A DNA stretch of 29,801 bases, from positions 1 to 29,801 of the forward strand of contig CADCWK010000156.1 in assembly GCA_902806375.1 (NCBI GenBank). The letters run 5' to 3'. The notes beneath the pieces were generated by a model, which ran no database searches, was not told the DNA's origin, and saw nothing but the letters and a program-made list of their open reading frames with translations. The stretch is from an uncultured Thermomicrobiales bacterium. Lineage in GTDB: Bacteria; Chloroflexota; Chloroflexia; Thermomicrobiales; UBA6265. Below are positions 16,097 to 24,216 of the stretch, one piece after another. The stretch's first letter is position 1; each line of letters starts with the position of its first letter. The position numbers were made by a program, and so were the translations under genes.

Positions 16097-16200
16097 CGGC
16101 TCACGCCCCCTGGACCGCTGCTATCATCGCCGCCAGCGCAGCCAATCCCTACTCGACGTGGACCGGGCCCCGGTCCGAATCCCGCACCGGAGATGACCGC

Positions 16201-17091
16201 ATGGCCACGACCGCGACCCGCTATGGCGGCCAGACGATGACGGCGCAGCTTCGCACGGTGGTCATGCGGACGCCACCGCCCGTCCAGACCCCGGACGACT
16301 GGCGCCGGTTCGACTACCTCCACCCGATGGACGAGGCACGGGCGGCGACGGAGCACGGGGCGCTGCGTGGGCTACTGACGGCGCAGGGCGTCGACGTCAT
16401 CGTCCCGGACGTCGGCACGCCCGCGATGCACGACGTCATCTTCCCCTACGACCCGTCCATCATCACCGACGCCGGCGCCGTGGTCCTCCGGATGGGCAAG
16501 CACGCGCGGCGCGAGGAACCGGCCCTGGCCGAACAGCTCTACCGGGACTTGGGCATCCCGGTGATCGGGCGCATCGAGGATCCGGGTACGATCGAGGGCG
16601 GCGACACGATGTGGCTCGATGACACGACGCTGGCCGTGGGCGTCGGTTACCGGACCAACATGGCCGGGATCCGACAACTGGGACGCATCTTCGCCGACGC
16701 GGGACTGGAGATCGAGATCGTCCCCGTGCCCCTCCCCCACTGGAACGGCCCGGACGAGTGCCTCCATCTCCTGTCGCTGATCAGCCCGGTCGCGGCCGAC
16801 CTGGCGATCGGCTACCCGAAGCTCATGCCGGTCCCGTTCGTCCAGACGCTCCACGAGCGCGGGTGGCGAGTGGTCGAGATCCCGGACGACGAGTTCGCCT
16901 CGCAGGGCTGCAACGTCCTGACGATCCGGCCCGGCCTCGTCGTGATGCTGGAGCCGAACGTCGTCTCGCGTGAGCGGCTGGCGGAGGCGGGCGTCGAGAT
17001 CCTGACCTACGCCGGCGACGAGATCAGCCACAACCGGACCGGCGGGCCGACCTGCCTGACCCGCCCGATCTGGCGAGCCGAGACGGTCTGA
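16201..17091 (+). CDS. DDAH/arginine deiminase-like amidinohydrolase
   Basis: A 296-residue member of the guanidino-group-modifying (pentein) superfamily. Motifs in order are EGGDTMWLDD (E132-D141) with the substrate-binding acid residues, VGYRTN, DECLHLLSLISP with the catalytic His (H189), and GGPTCLTRPI with the nucleophilic Cys (C285) near the C-terminus. Spacing matches dimethylarginine dimethylaminohydrolase and arginine-deiminase-related proteins, which hydrolyse the guanidino group to an ureido product and amine or ammonia. About 20 extra residues precede the first family-like strand. ATG 16201 has GGAG about 8 bases upstream. It points toward a pair of SMR transporters whose relatives export guanidinium or cations; they are on the opposite strand, so any link is only by neighbourhood. 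The exact substrate (arginine, methylarginine or another) cannot be told. Confidence 0.85.
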   Translation: MATTATRYGGQTMTAQLRTVVMRTPPPVQTPDDWRRFDYLHPMDEARAATEHGALRGLLTAQGVDVIVPDVGTPAMHDVIFPYDPSIITDAGAVVLRMGKHARREEPALAEQLYRDLGIPVIGRIEDPGTIEGGDTMWLDDTTLAVGVGYRTNMAGIRQLGRIFADAGLEIEIVPVPLPHWNGPDECLHLLSLISPVAADLAIGYPKLMPVPFVQTLHERGWRVVEIPDDEFASQGCNVLTIRPGLVVMLEPNVVSRERLAEAGVEILTYAGDEISHNRTGGPTCLTRPIWRAETV

Positions 17092-17144
17092 TCAGGTCGG
17101 CGGGCCGGTGATGGGCGGATGGAATTGGCCCGTCGCCCGGGCGC

Positions 17145-17471
17145 TCAGTGCCCCGAGCCAGTCAGCTGGAGCCCAACGACCCCGACCACGATGGCGGCGA
17201 TCGACAGGATCCGTATCGCCCGCTTCGGTTCGCCGAGCACGAACATCCCGATCAGCGCGGTGCCGGCCGCGCCGACTCCGGTCCAGACCGCGTAGGCCGA
17301 CCCGATCGGCAGGCTGCGGACGGCGACGGACAGCAGACCGAGGCTGATGACCGAGCAGACGATGAAGGTGATTGTGGGGACCACGCGGGTGAAGTTGGCG
17401 CTTGCCTTCAGCGCGGTAGCGAAGGCGATCTCGAACAGACCCGCCACCACCACGAGGGACCAGGCGATCAT
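17145..17471 (-). CDS. Small multidrug resistance (SMR) transporter, second of a pair
   Basis: A 108-residue protein with four membrane helices, the exact size of SMR transporters. The essential membrane-embedded glutamate is E14 in VAGLFEIAFATALK. The signature RSLPIGSAYAVWTGVGAAGTALIGMFVLGEP marks helices 3 and 4. SMR proteins work as dimers in the inner membrane and exchange protons for guanidinium ions or lipophilic cations. Its ATG overlaps the stop of the upstream SMR gene by four bases, so the two are translated together and could form a heterodimer (paired SMR, like EbrAB or YkkCD). The last residues (GSGH) lack the cytosolic tail seen in the partner. Confidence 0.92.
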   Translation of the reverse strand: MIAWSLVVVAGLFEIAFATALKASANFTRVVPTITFIVCSVISLGLLSVAVRSLPIGSAYAVWTGVGAAGTALIGMFVLGEPKRAIRILSIAAIVVGVVGLQLTGSGH

Positions 17472-17863
17472 CGTCGCGGTCCTCCCGGCGCGGGCAACGG
17501 CTCGCCCGCCGTCGCGCCGGACGCCGGACCCGCAGTGGCCCCATGCCCATCGCCGCCGAGCTGGAGTCCCACGACGCCAGACACGATCAGGGCGATCGAG
17601 ACCAGCCGGACGACTTCGACCGGCTCACTGAGGAAGACCATCCCGACGATGGCCGTGCCCGCACCCCCGATCCCCGTCCAGACCGCGTAGGCGGACCCGA
17701 TCGGGAGCGACCGCAGTGCCCGCGAGAGCAGGATGAAGCTCGCCGCGCCGAGGACGACGAACAGGACGGTCGGGACCGGCTCGGTGAAGCCGTCGCTCTG
17801 CTTGAGCGCCGCGGCGAAACCGACTTCGAGCAGACCGGCCAGGATGACGAGTGCCCATGTCAC
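17468..17863 (-). CDS. Small multidrug resistance (SMR) transporter, first of a pair
   Basis: A 131-residue SMR protein with four membrane helices and the key glutamate E13 in LAGLLEVGFAAALKQSDGF. It carries the same RSLPIGSAYAVWTGIGGAGTA signature as its partner. A tail of about 25 residues rich in Gly, Ala and Pro follows helix 4 and is not needed for the fold. The gene ends in a 4-bp overlap with the second SMR gene. The KQSDGFTEPVP segment is nearer to SugE/Gdx-type members than to EmrE, hinting at guanidinium or a polar cation as substrate, but asymmetric pairs often carry drugs instead. I searched the 160 bases upstream for guanidine riboswitch signatures and recognised none. Confidence 0.92.
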   Translation of the reverse strand: MTWALVILAGLLEVGFAAALKQSDGFTEPVPTVLFVVLGAASFILLSRALRSLPIGSAYAVWTGIGGAGTAIVGMVFLSEPVEVVRLVSIALIVSGVVGLQLGGDGHGATAGPASGATAGEPLPAPGGPRR

Positions 17864-18026
17864 GGCGACAGGTCCTTTCAGGTATCGGACAGGAGATCAG
17901 ATGAGACCGTCGACCACGTGCTCTGGCGGACGACATCCGTTCGAGCTGACGGACAGGCCGCCTCACCGCGTCTCGAGAGCTACTGTACTGTCTGGACGGT
18001 AGGGTGAGAGACCAGAATCCGAATCC

Positions 18027-20048
18027 GTGCGCGGCTCCCTGTTGGCGCACGCTCTGGCTCCCCTGTTACCGTGGCCTCTGGCGTCCGGCCTGGACGTTCA
18101 CGTCCGCTCGCGCCCGGAGTTCTCGTTGCCTGCGCTCGCCCCAGTCATCCCTCCGCTCGACTCGCCCACTCCCGCCGAAGCGATCTATCAGGAACGGCAC
18201 GACCGCTTCGCCGGAGAGGCCCGCGCTCTGACCGGCCGGTGGAATGTCGTCGCCAACGGCCGGTTGGTCGCGTTCGCCCTCGCCGCGATCCTGCTGGTCT
18301 GGGGGATCGCCGCCGGCGCGCCCGTCACGGTCGCGATCGGCGTCGCGCTGGTCGTCGTCTTTCTCGTCCTCGTCCAGCAGCACCGCGCCCTCGGTGCCGT
18401 CCGGGGCCGGGCCCTGGCACTGGCCGAGATCAACCGGGAGGGTGTCGCCCGCGTCCGGCGGGAATGGTCGGACCTCCCGCTGCACGATGACGAACCCGCA
18501 CTGCCCGGACACCCGTACGATGGCGACCTCGACATCACCGGGCACGCATCGCTGCTGCATCTCCTCGATACGACCACCTCGTCGCTGGGTCGCTCATGGC
18601 TGCGACGCTGGCTGCTCGAACCCACCCCCCTGACGGCGACGCGTGAGCGGCAGGCAGCCGTGGCCGAGCTGGCTCCCTGGCTGGGGGAACGGCAGGACCT
18701 CGCCCGGCTGGGTCGGCAGCGGAAACCCGCCGGGCCGCCCGACACCTTCCTGGCGTGGGCGGAGGGGGCGCAGTGGCTCAGCCGGCGCGCCTGGCTGCCC
18801 TGGTACGCCCGGATCAGCGCATCCGTCTTCATCGCCGGCATCGTGCTCCAGGCCCTCGGCGTGACGCCGATCCCGCTCTGGCTACCGGTCCTGGTCCTGA
18901 ACCTGGCCGTGTCGGCGTTCGTCTCCGGCCCGGCCCACGACATCATCAGCCGCGTCGCCAGCCAGCAGGGCGCCCTCCAGCGGTACGGAGACCAGCTCGG
19001 CGCCATCACGGGCTGGGAGGTGCGGAGTCCCCTGCTCGTCGCCATCAGGGGGCGGCTCGCGGCCAGCGGTGACGCTGCCCCGGCGGCGCTGCGCCGACTG
19101 GACCGCATCCTGTCGTGGACGATCCCGCGCGGCTCCCTGGTCTACGTTCCCGCCCAGGCCGCCGTGCTGTGGGACGTCCACCTGCTGGCGTCGCTGGAGG
19201 GCTGGCAGCGTCGGAATGGGCGGCAGGTCCGCCGGTGGCTGGACGCCACCGCCGAGACGGAGGCCCTCTGCGCGCTGGCGGGGCTGGCCGGGGACAACCC
19301 GGGATGGGCCACGCCGGACCTCGACCCCGACCGGCGGGCGATTGAATCCAGCCGCCTGGGACACCCGCTGATCGCGGCGACCGTCCGGGTCGACAACGAC
19401 GTGACGATCGGACCGGAGGGCAGCTTCCTGCTCGTGACCGGCAGCAACATGTCAGGCAAGAGCACGCTGCTCCGCGCGATCGGCGTCAATGCCGTCCTGG
19501 CCGGGGCCGGCGGGCCCGTCTGCGCCGCGTCGCTGCGGATGCCACCCGTCGACCTCTGGACGAGCGTCCGGGTCTCCGACTCGCTGGCGGCCGGGGTCTC
19601 CTTCTTCATGGCCGAACTGCTCCGGCTGAAGTCGGTCGTCGACGCCGCCACCGCCCACGCCGCCGGGCCGCGCGACCGGGCCTTCCTCTACCTGCTCGAC
19701 GAGATCCTGCAGGGGACCAACTCCCGGGAGCGCCGGATCGCCGCCCGCCGGATCGTCGGTCGACTCGTCGCATCGGGGGCGATCGGGGCCGTCACCACCC
19801 ACGACCTCGACCTGGCCGAGCACCCGGCGCTGGCCCGCGCGGCGGTGCCAGTCCACTTCCGCGAGCACGTCGTCCAGGGTCCGGCCGGGGCCGAGATGCG
19901 GTTCGACCACCTTATGCGCGACGGGGTCGCGACGTCGACCAACGCCCTCCGTCTGATGGAGGCGATCGGGCTGGCGCTGCCCGACCCGGACGAAACCGCG
20001 GACGAGGCGCGCCTGCCAGTCTCGACGGCCGCCCAGCCGGGTCAGTAG
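18027..20048 (+). CDS. Membrane-anchored MutS-like ATPase
   Basis: A protein of up to 673 residues with a MutS C-terminal ATPase but not the standard N-terminus. Two hydrophobic helices lie at about 80-117 (LVAFALAAILLVWGIAAG and a following VAIGVALVVVFLVLV). Another pair is near 262-300, so it is probably membrane-bound. A MutS core-like helical domain lies between. The ATPase has Walker A TGSNMSGKST (471-480), Walker B FLYLLDE (D558, E559), then QGTNSRERR and a TTHDLDLAEH switch. No mismatch-binding domain I with the F-x-E motif is seen, so canonical mismatch repair is unlikely. A GTG at 18027 starts the longest frame; a TTG at 18126, with GGAG 7 bases upstream, is also plausible and would drop 33 unconserved residues. 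It is divergent from the SMR pair. The cellular role of this MutS subgroup is not known to me. Confidence 0.85.
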   Translation: MRGSLLAHALAPLLPWPLASGLDVHVRSRPEFSLPALAPVIPPLDSPTPAEAIYQERHDRFAGEARALTGRWNVVANGRLVAFALAAILLVWGIAAGAPVTVAIGVALVVVFLVLVQQHRALGAVRGRALALAEINREGVARVRREWSDLPLHDDEPALPGHPYDGDLDITGHASLLHLLDTTTSSLGRSWLRRWLLEPTPLTATRERQAAVAELAPWLGERQDLARLGRQRKPAGPPDTFLAWAEGAQWLSRRAWLPWYARISASVFIAGIVLQALGVTPIPLWLPVLVLNLAVSAFVSGPAHDIISRVASQQGALQRYGDQLGAITGWEVRSPLLVAIRGRLAASGDAAPAALRRLDRILSWTIPRGSLVYVPAQAAVLWDVHLLASLEGWQRRNGRQVRRWLDATAETEALCALAGLAGDNPGWATPDLDPDRRAIESSRLGHPLIAATVRVDNDVTIGPEGSFLLVTGSNMSGKSTLLRAIGVNAVLAGAGGPVCAASLRMPPVDLWTSVRVSDSLAAGVSFFMAELLRLKSVVDAATAHAAGPRDRAFLYLLDEILQGTNSRERRIAARRIVGRLVASGAIGAVTTHDLDLAEHPALARAAVPVHFREHVVQGPAGAEMRFDHLMRDGVATSTNALRLMEAIGLALPDPDETADEARLPVSTAAQPGQ

Positions 20049-20077
20049 GCGTTCCCCGCCAGACGGCGACGATCCGG

Positions 20078-21103
20078 CTAGACGGCCTGGGCGTCGTTGG
20101 CCGGTCGGGCCAGGTTGCCGACCTCGCCGGGCAGCAGGGGCCGGAGCAGCAGGACCCAGTTCCCGTCGTCGCTCATCCAGAGGCTGAGCTGGCTGGCCTG
20201 CTCGGTTTGCGGCAGGACGGCCTCGAGATCGGCACCCGAGATCGTCCCGACGCGGCCACCAGGGAAGATCCCCGCGTAGCCCTCCCCGCCGGTCGCTTCG
20301 GCGAGGGGGATCCCGAACGCGGACAGCGGCGTCTCCAGTGGCCAGGTCAAAGCGACCGGTCCCGCACCGGCCGCCTCAGCTTCCAGCGCGAGCTGAGCGG
20401 CGGCGGGCAACTCGGCCTCGGGAATCGCGACGATCTGGAGCTCGCTGAAGACGTAGGACGTCTCCGGGGTCTCCACCTGGCCGTTGGCCCGCATGCTGGG
20501 CGGGTTGGCGATCTGGGCCAGGAAGCCCTGGATCCGGTCGCGGGCGGCGGCCAGTTCCCCGGTCTCGGTCGGGTCGAGGAAGTCGAGCCCGTAGGCGGTG
20601 GTGGTCACGGTCCGTCCGTCAACCCCGACCGTGATCACCACGTTCGGCAGGTCGGTCACGTTCGGGTTGATGTACTCCGCGTCCTCGTCGGCCAGCCCGG
20701 CGGCGCGCGCGGCCTCGACGACGACCCGGATTCCCTGCTTGGTCAGCGTCGCGGCCTGGAGGCTCGGCAGGGCAGGCGGCGGGTAGCTCAGGATCTGCAC
20801 GCCCTGGCTGATCTCCTGGCCGTCATCCGTGAGCTGGTAGGTCGGCGTCGTAGTCAGACTCACCTCGGGCGGGACGAAGCCGCCGATGTTCTCGACGCGG
20901 ACCACGATCGACGGGGCACCAGCCGCGGGAGTTCCCGCTGGGGTCCCGGCCGGAGTCGCGCCAGCTCCCGGCGTCGCACCGGCGCCCGCCCGGGCGCCAC
21001 CGGGCCGGGACGAACGGAGGGTCAGGCCAGCGACGGCGGCCGCACCGATCGCGACGGCGCGGCGGCTGATCGACATCGTCGTGACGTTGGCGTTCTCGCT
21101 CAT
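20078..21103 (-). CDS. Tat-type secreted protein of unknown function
   Basis: A 341-residue protein starting at ATG 21103, chosen because GAGAGGA lies 8 bases upstream; an upstream in-frame start at 21199 adds only low-complexity residues. The N-terminus (SISRRAVAIGAAAVAGLTL) has twin arginines followed by a hydrophobic stretch, like a Tat signal or short anchor. A linker of GATP/GTPA repeats (about residues 40-65) leads to a mixed alpha/beta body with many short charged and aromatic segments, for example VENIGGFVPPEVSL and a WPLETPLSAFGIPLAEA stretch. I recognise no enzyme motif. It probably sits outside the membrane or in the wall. It is convergent with the MutS-like gene and follows a small membrane-protein gene behind a hairpin. 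Confidence 0.7.
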   Translation of the reverse strand: MSENANVTTMSISRRAVAIGAAAVAGLTLRSSRPGGARAGAGATPGAGATPAGTPAGTPAAGAPSIVVRVENIGGFVPPEVSLTTTPTYQLTDDGQEISQGVQILSYPPPALPSLQAATLTKQGIRVVVEAARAAGLADEDAEYINPNVTDLPNVVITVGVDGRTVTTTAYGLDFLDPTETGELAAARDRIQGFLAQIANPPSMRANGQVETPETSYVFSELQIVAIPEAELPAAAQLALEAEAAGAGPVALTWPLETPLSAFGIPLAEATGGEGYAGIFPGGRVGTISGADLEAVLPQTEQASQLSLWMSDDGNWVLLLRPLLPGEVGNLARPANDAQAV

Positions 21104-21240
21104 GGCTGGTCCTCTCTGGCGAACGGCGGCGTCGCCTCGCGACCCCGGACCGGCCGGCCACCGCTCGGCTGCTCTGTCCATCTGAACGCGACTCGCCACC
21201 GGATGGTTTCCGGCCCACAGGCGATAGGCGGGGGACGGGA

Positions 21241-21287
21241 ACGACAGCGGGCGCCGGGAAGATACCGGGCGCCCGTGGTGCTGTCGT
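21241..21287 (-). terminator. Long hairpin downstream of the small membrane protein
   Basis: Outer arms ACGACAG (21241-21247) and CTGTCGT (21281-21287) enclose GGGCGCCGG / CCGGGCGCCC. This gives an extended, slightly bulged stem about 29 bases beyond the stop at 21316. It has the position of a terminator for that gene and lies before the next minus-strand gene. Confidence 0.55.
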
Positions 21288-21315
21288 CTCGGGAACGGGT
21301 CTAGGTCGCGAATGG

Positions 21316-21501
21316 CTAGACCGGCGGGGCGACGAAATCGTCGCTCCAGAAGCCACCGAGGGACATCACGAGCATGATGACCAGGATGCCGATCAACAGG
21401 GCGGAGCCCAGCGTCCAGATCCAGACGGTGTAGCCGAACTTCTGCTGGACGTCCCGGTCACCGTCGCCGCTGTCGTAGCCGGAAGGGGAACCGCTGGCCA
21501 T
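21316..21501 (-). CDS. Small single-pass membrane protein
   Basis: A 61-residue protein starting at ATG 21501, with GGAGAG upstream at good spacing. An upstream in-frame ATG at 21546 lacks such a site. The first 25 residues are polar (SGYDSGDGDRD); one hydrophobic helix follows, with an aromatic start (YTVWIWTLGSALLIGILVIML), and a short tail ends in DDFVAPPV. No family is recognised. It lies between yggT and the Tat-type protein gene on the same strand. The good ribosome binding site and clear hairpin after it support that it is real. Confidence 0.65.
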   Translation of the reverse strand: MASGSPSGYDSGDGDRDVQQKFGYTVWIWTLGSALLIGILVIMLVMSLGGFWSDDFVAPPV

Positions 21502-21643
21502 CGTCTCTCTCCCGCTCCGCGAGGCCCGAAGGTCGGCCGTCATCACCGCTCGCCTGGCTGGCGCAGCCGGGCTACTGTCTCATCACACTCTACGCAACCG
21601 CACCGGGGTCCGTCCACCGGCGATGCGCCACCGTGCCGCTCCG

Positions 21644-21658
21644 CGGCCACCACGGCCG
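21644..21658 (-). terminator. Short hairpin after yggT
   Basis: An inverted repeat CGGCC / GGCCG with a 5-base loop begins 3 bases beyond the yggT stop codon. The stem is short and has no T-run, so termination is only possible. Confidence 0.25.
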
Positions 21659-21660
21659 GG

Positions 21661-21915
21661 TCAGACCGAGTTGACGACCAGCGTCGACAGCACCTGGATC
21701 AGGATCAGGGCGATGATCGGCGAGATGTCGATCGGACCGAGGGACGGGACGACGCGCCGGATCGGACCGACGACCGGCTCGGTCGCGTTGAAGAGGAACT
21801 TCCCGACGGCGGAGGTCATGCCGGGGTCGAACCAGGAGGTCAGGGCCCGGCCGATGATGAGCAGGCTCATGGCCTGGAGCAACAGCCCGAGCAGATTGGC
21901 GAGTTCGATCGGCAT
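21661..21915 (-). CDS. yggT: YggT-family membrane protein
   Basis: An 84-residue protein with two membrane helices separated by an amphipathic loop. The family pattern is seen: an N-terminal helix ending in IIGRALTSWF, then a central FNATEPVVGPIRRVVPSLGPIDISPIIALILI block, with the T-E-P-x-x-x-P-x-R-R core typical of YggT. Length is that of single-repeat YggT proteins, which are often near cell-division or membrane-homeostasis genes; here no division gene is nearby. ATG 21915 has GAAGGA about 6 bases upstream. A TATACT hexamer read on the minus strand (22028-22033) may be part of its promoter. Confidence 0.9.
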   Translation of the reverse strand: MPIELANLLGLLLQAMSLLIIGRALTSWFDPGMTSAVGKFLFNATEPVVGPIRRVVPSLGPIDISPIIALILIQVLSTLVVNSV

Positions 21916-22027
21916 CCATTCGTCCTTCGACGGCGTGTCACGAGGTCAGGGCCGGGGAGCCATCTCACCGGCGGGGCGATTGGTGACGTCGCGGACGGCC
22001 GGCGGTGGGGAGCGATCCCTTGCCGCC

Positions 22028-22110
22028 AGTATAGCGAAACGAGCTATCGGTCGCAGCCACGCGGGCACCGGCCCAGGACACACCGTACAATCTTTCCTGG
22101 ACGAAAGTGC
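22028..22110. promoter_or_regulatory. Divergent promoter region yggT / ilvD
   Basis: The 278-base spacer between the two divergent genes holds a TATACT hexamer on the minus strand (22028-22033), inside a small inverted repeat ATAGC / GCTAT. It also holds a TACAAT hexamer on the plus strand (22086-22091). Neither has a good -35 partner at 17 bases. A CTTTC / GAAAG hairpin follows at 22092-22107. I saw no T-box or other leader RNA for ilvD. Confidence 0.3.
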
Positions 22111-22193
22111 GGCCAATTGATGACGAGATGTGGTGGTTACGCGCCGGTCGGTAGCCGGGTGTCGCGGCCGGCACGGACAGAGAGGCAGCCCAA

Positions 22194-23948
22194 ATGGCGG
22201 AGCATGGCAACGGCATCGGCGACGGCAACGGCACCCACTCGGCATCGGGCACCCCGGCCAACGGCACCCACGACATGCGGGCCAACAGCCGCACCCTGTT
22301 CGAGGGGCCGACCCGGGCGGCGGCCCGGTCCTACCTGAAGAACATCGGTTTCTCCAGCGACGACCTCCAGAAGCCGATCATCGGGATCGCCAACACCTGG
22401 ATCGAGACGATGCCGTGCAACTTCGGGCTGCGGCGGCTGGCGAAGCACGTCAAGGACGGGGTCCGGGCGGCCGGCGGCACGCCGATGGAGTTCAACACCG
22501 TCGCGATCTCCGACGGCATCACGATGGGGACCGAGGGCATGAAGACCTCGCTGGTCTCCCGCGAGGTGATCGCCGACTCCGTCGAACTGGTCGGGCGCGG
22601 CCACATGTTCGACGCGATCATCGGCCTCGGCGCCTGCGACAAGACGCTGCCGGGTCTTGCGATGGCGGTCGCCCGGCTGAACGTGCCGAGCATCCTGATC
22701 TATGGCGGAACGATCCTGCCCGGCCACTACCAGGGGCGCGAGCTGACGATTCAGTCCGTCTTCGAGGCGATCGGCGCCCACTCCGCCGGCAAGATCGACG
22801 ACGCCGAGCTGCTCGCGATCGAGGACGCCGCCTGCCCCGGCGAGGGCGCCTGCGGAGGCCAGTTCACCGCCAACACGATGGCGATGGCGATGGAGTTCAT
22901 CGGCCTGTCGCCGATGGGTTCCGCGTCGACTCCGGCGGTCGACCCGGCCAAGAACGACGTCGCTCGCCGGGCCGGCGAGCTGATCATGGACCTGCTCCGG
23001 CGCGACGTCCGCCCCCGGGACATCCTGACCCGCGGCGCCTTCGAGAACGCCATCGCCGGGGTCGCTGCCTCCGGCGGCTCGACCAACGCGGTCCTCCACC
23101 TGATCGCGCTGGCCCGCGAGGTGGGTGTGCCGCTGGAGATGGCCGACTTCGACGTCGTGTCGCAGCGCACGCCGCTGATCACGGACCTCAAGCCGGGCGG
23201 CCAGTACGCCGCCGCCGACCTCCACGACGCCGGCGGGATTGGCCTCGTCGCCCAGCGACTGGTCAATGCCGGGTTGATGGACGGCTCGCTGCCGACCCCG
23301 AGCGGACGCAGCCTGGCCGAAGAGTCAGCGCTGGCCGTGGAGACACCAGGTCAGGTCGTCGTCTATGACGTGGCGACGCCGATCAAGGCCGTCGGCGGGT
23401 TGCACATCCTGCGCGGAAACGTCGCCCCGGACGGCGCCGTGACCAAGCTGTTCGGCTACGAGCGCCGCTACCACCGTGGCCCGGCCCGCGTCTTCGAGGG
23501 CGAGCACGCCTGCATGGAGGCCGTCACCCACCGCCAGATCGTCGCCGGCGATGTCGTCGTCATCCGGTACGAGGGGCCGCGCGGCGGACCGGGGATGCAG
23601 GAGATGCTGGGCGTGACCGCTGCCCTCGTCGGCCAGGGCCTCGGCAACGACGTCGCCCTGATCACCGACGGACGCTTCAGTGGCGCGACCAAGGGTCTGA
23701 TGGTCGGCCACGTCGCCCCGGAGGCGCAGGTCGGCGGCCCGATCGCCGCGGTCCGCGAGGGCGACATGATCGTGATCGACATCGAGAACAGCTCCCTCTC
23801 GGTCGAGCTGTCCGACGACGAGATCGCCGCCCGGCTAGCGGAGTGGCGGGCGCCGGCGATGCGCTATACGACCGGGGTCCTCGGCAAGTACGCCGCCCAG
23901 GTCTCGCAGGCGAACGAGGGCGCCATCACCCGGCCCGTCTTCGCGTGA
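22194..23948 (+). CDS. ilvD: Dihydroxy-acid dehydratase (IlvD)
   Basis: A 584-residue enzyme of the IlvD/Edd family. It dehydrates 2,3-dihydroxy-isovalerate and dihydroxy-methylvalerate to 2-oxo acids in valine, isoleucine and leucine synthesis. Three cysteines for the iron-sulfur cluster are C75 (TMPCNFG), C148 (GACDKTLPG) and C220 (GEGACGGQFTANTM). The lysine after C148 (K150) matches the carbamylated metal ligand, and ISDGITMGTEGMK and DGRFSGATKG are family signatures. The cysteine layout resembles [2Fe-2S] type enzymes. The first 28 residues are a Gly/His/Asn-rich extension absent from most IlvD proteins; the family part begins near M28 (22275). The ATG at 22194 has GAGG at suitable spacing, so the extension is probably made. 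No other ilv gene is beside it. Confidence 0.96.
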   Translation: MAEHGNGIGDGNGTHSASGTPANGTHDMRANSRTLFEGPTRAAARSYLKNIGFSSDDLQKPIIGIANTWIETMPCNFGLRRLAKHVKDGVRAAGGTPMEFNTVAISDGITMGTEGMKTSLVSREVIADSVELVGRGHMFDAIIGLGACDKTLPGLAMAVARLNVPSILIYGGTILPGHYQGRELTIQSVFEAIGAHSAGKIDDAELLAIEDAACPGEGACGGQFTANTMAMAMEFIGLSPMGSASTPAVDPAKNDVARRAGELIMDLLRRDVRPRDILTRGAFENAIAGVAASGGSTNAVLHLIALAREVGVPLEMADFDVVSQRTPLITDLKPGGQYAAADLHDAGGIGLVAQRLVNAGLMDGSLPTPSGRSLAEESALAVETPGQVVVYDVATPIKAVGGLHILRGNVAPDGAVTKLFGYERRYHRGPARVFEGEHACMEAVTHRQIVAGDVVVIRYEGPRGGPGMQEMLGVTAALVGQGLGNDVALITDGRFSGATKGLMVGHVAPEAQVGGPIAAVREGDMIVIDIENSSLSVELSDDEIAARLAEWRAPAMRYTTGVLGKYAAQVSQANEGAITRPVFA

Positions 23949-24057
23949 CGGCGGCTCACGGACCGATCGTCCGATCGATGGCGGTGACGAATCTGTCTCG
24001 ATTACCGATTCCAGTGAGATCCTCGCAGCTGTAGGCGGAGCGTGCCGATGGCGAACT

Positions 24058-24142
24058 GACCTCGCCCCCGGACCCTCTCCGGCTCCCGGATCGCTTCGTT
24101 ACCCCAGGGGTGACTTCGACTCACCGGTCCCGGAGAGGGGAG
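24058..24142 (+). repeat. Dispersed 85-nt palindromic element, copy B
   Basis: This is the second copy of the element at 8260-8344, with the same length and conserved ends. The arms CCCTCTCCGG (24073-24082) and CCGGAGAGGG (24130-24139) form a perfect 10-bp inverted repeat. The centre is unlike that of copy A but contains its own palindrome, ACCCC-A-GGGGT (24101-24111). It lies between the ilvD stop and the F420-dependent oxidoreductase gene. A separate small hairpin, TACCCA-GAT-TGGGTA, follows at 24147-24161. Confidence 0.6.
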
Positions 24143-24216
24143 TCCTTACCCAGATTGGGTACATGAGGAACCACCACCGGACTTGGTGTCATGACGATCC
24201 TGACGGGGGAGTGGCC

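Noticed and set aside
16122..16127. TATCAT hexamer as a -10 for the amidinohydrolase gene
   Set aside because: No acceptable -35 sequence occurs at 16-18 bases upstream, so I did not list it as a promoter.
17864..18026. Possible guanidine riboswitch upstream of the SMR pair
   Set aside because: I looked for ykkC-type conserved segments and for paired ACGR-loop hairpins on the minus strand and found neither; only a TCCGT / ACGGA stem of no known class is present.
21916..22193. T-box or attenuator leader before ilvD
   Set aside because: No T-box sequence, leader peptide with branched-chain codons or terminator/antiterminator pair was recognised.
5449..23992. A 15-base identity (GGCGGTGACGAATCT) shared by intergenic sites near 5450 and 23980
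   Set aside because: One 15-mer match in 30 kb of GC-rich DNA can arise by chance, and the flanks do not align well enough to call a repeat.
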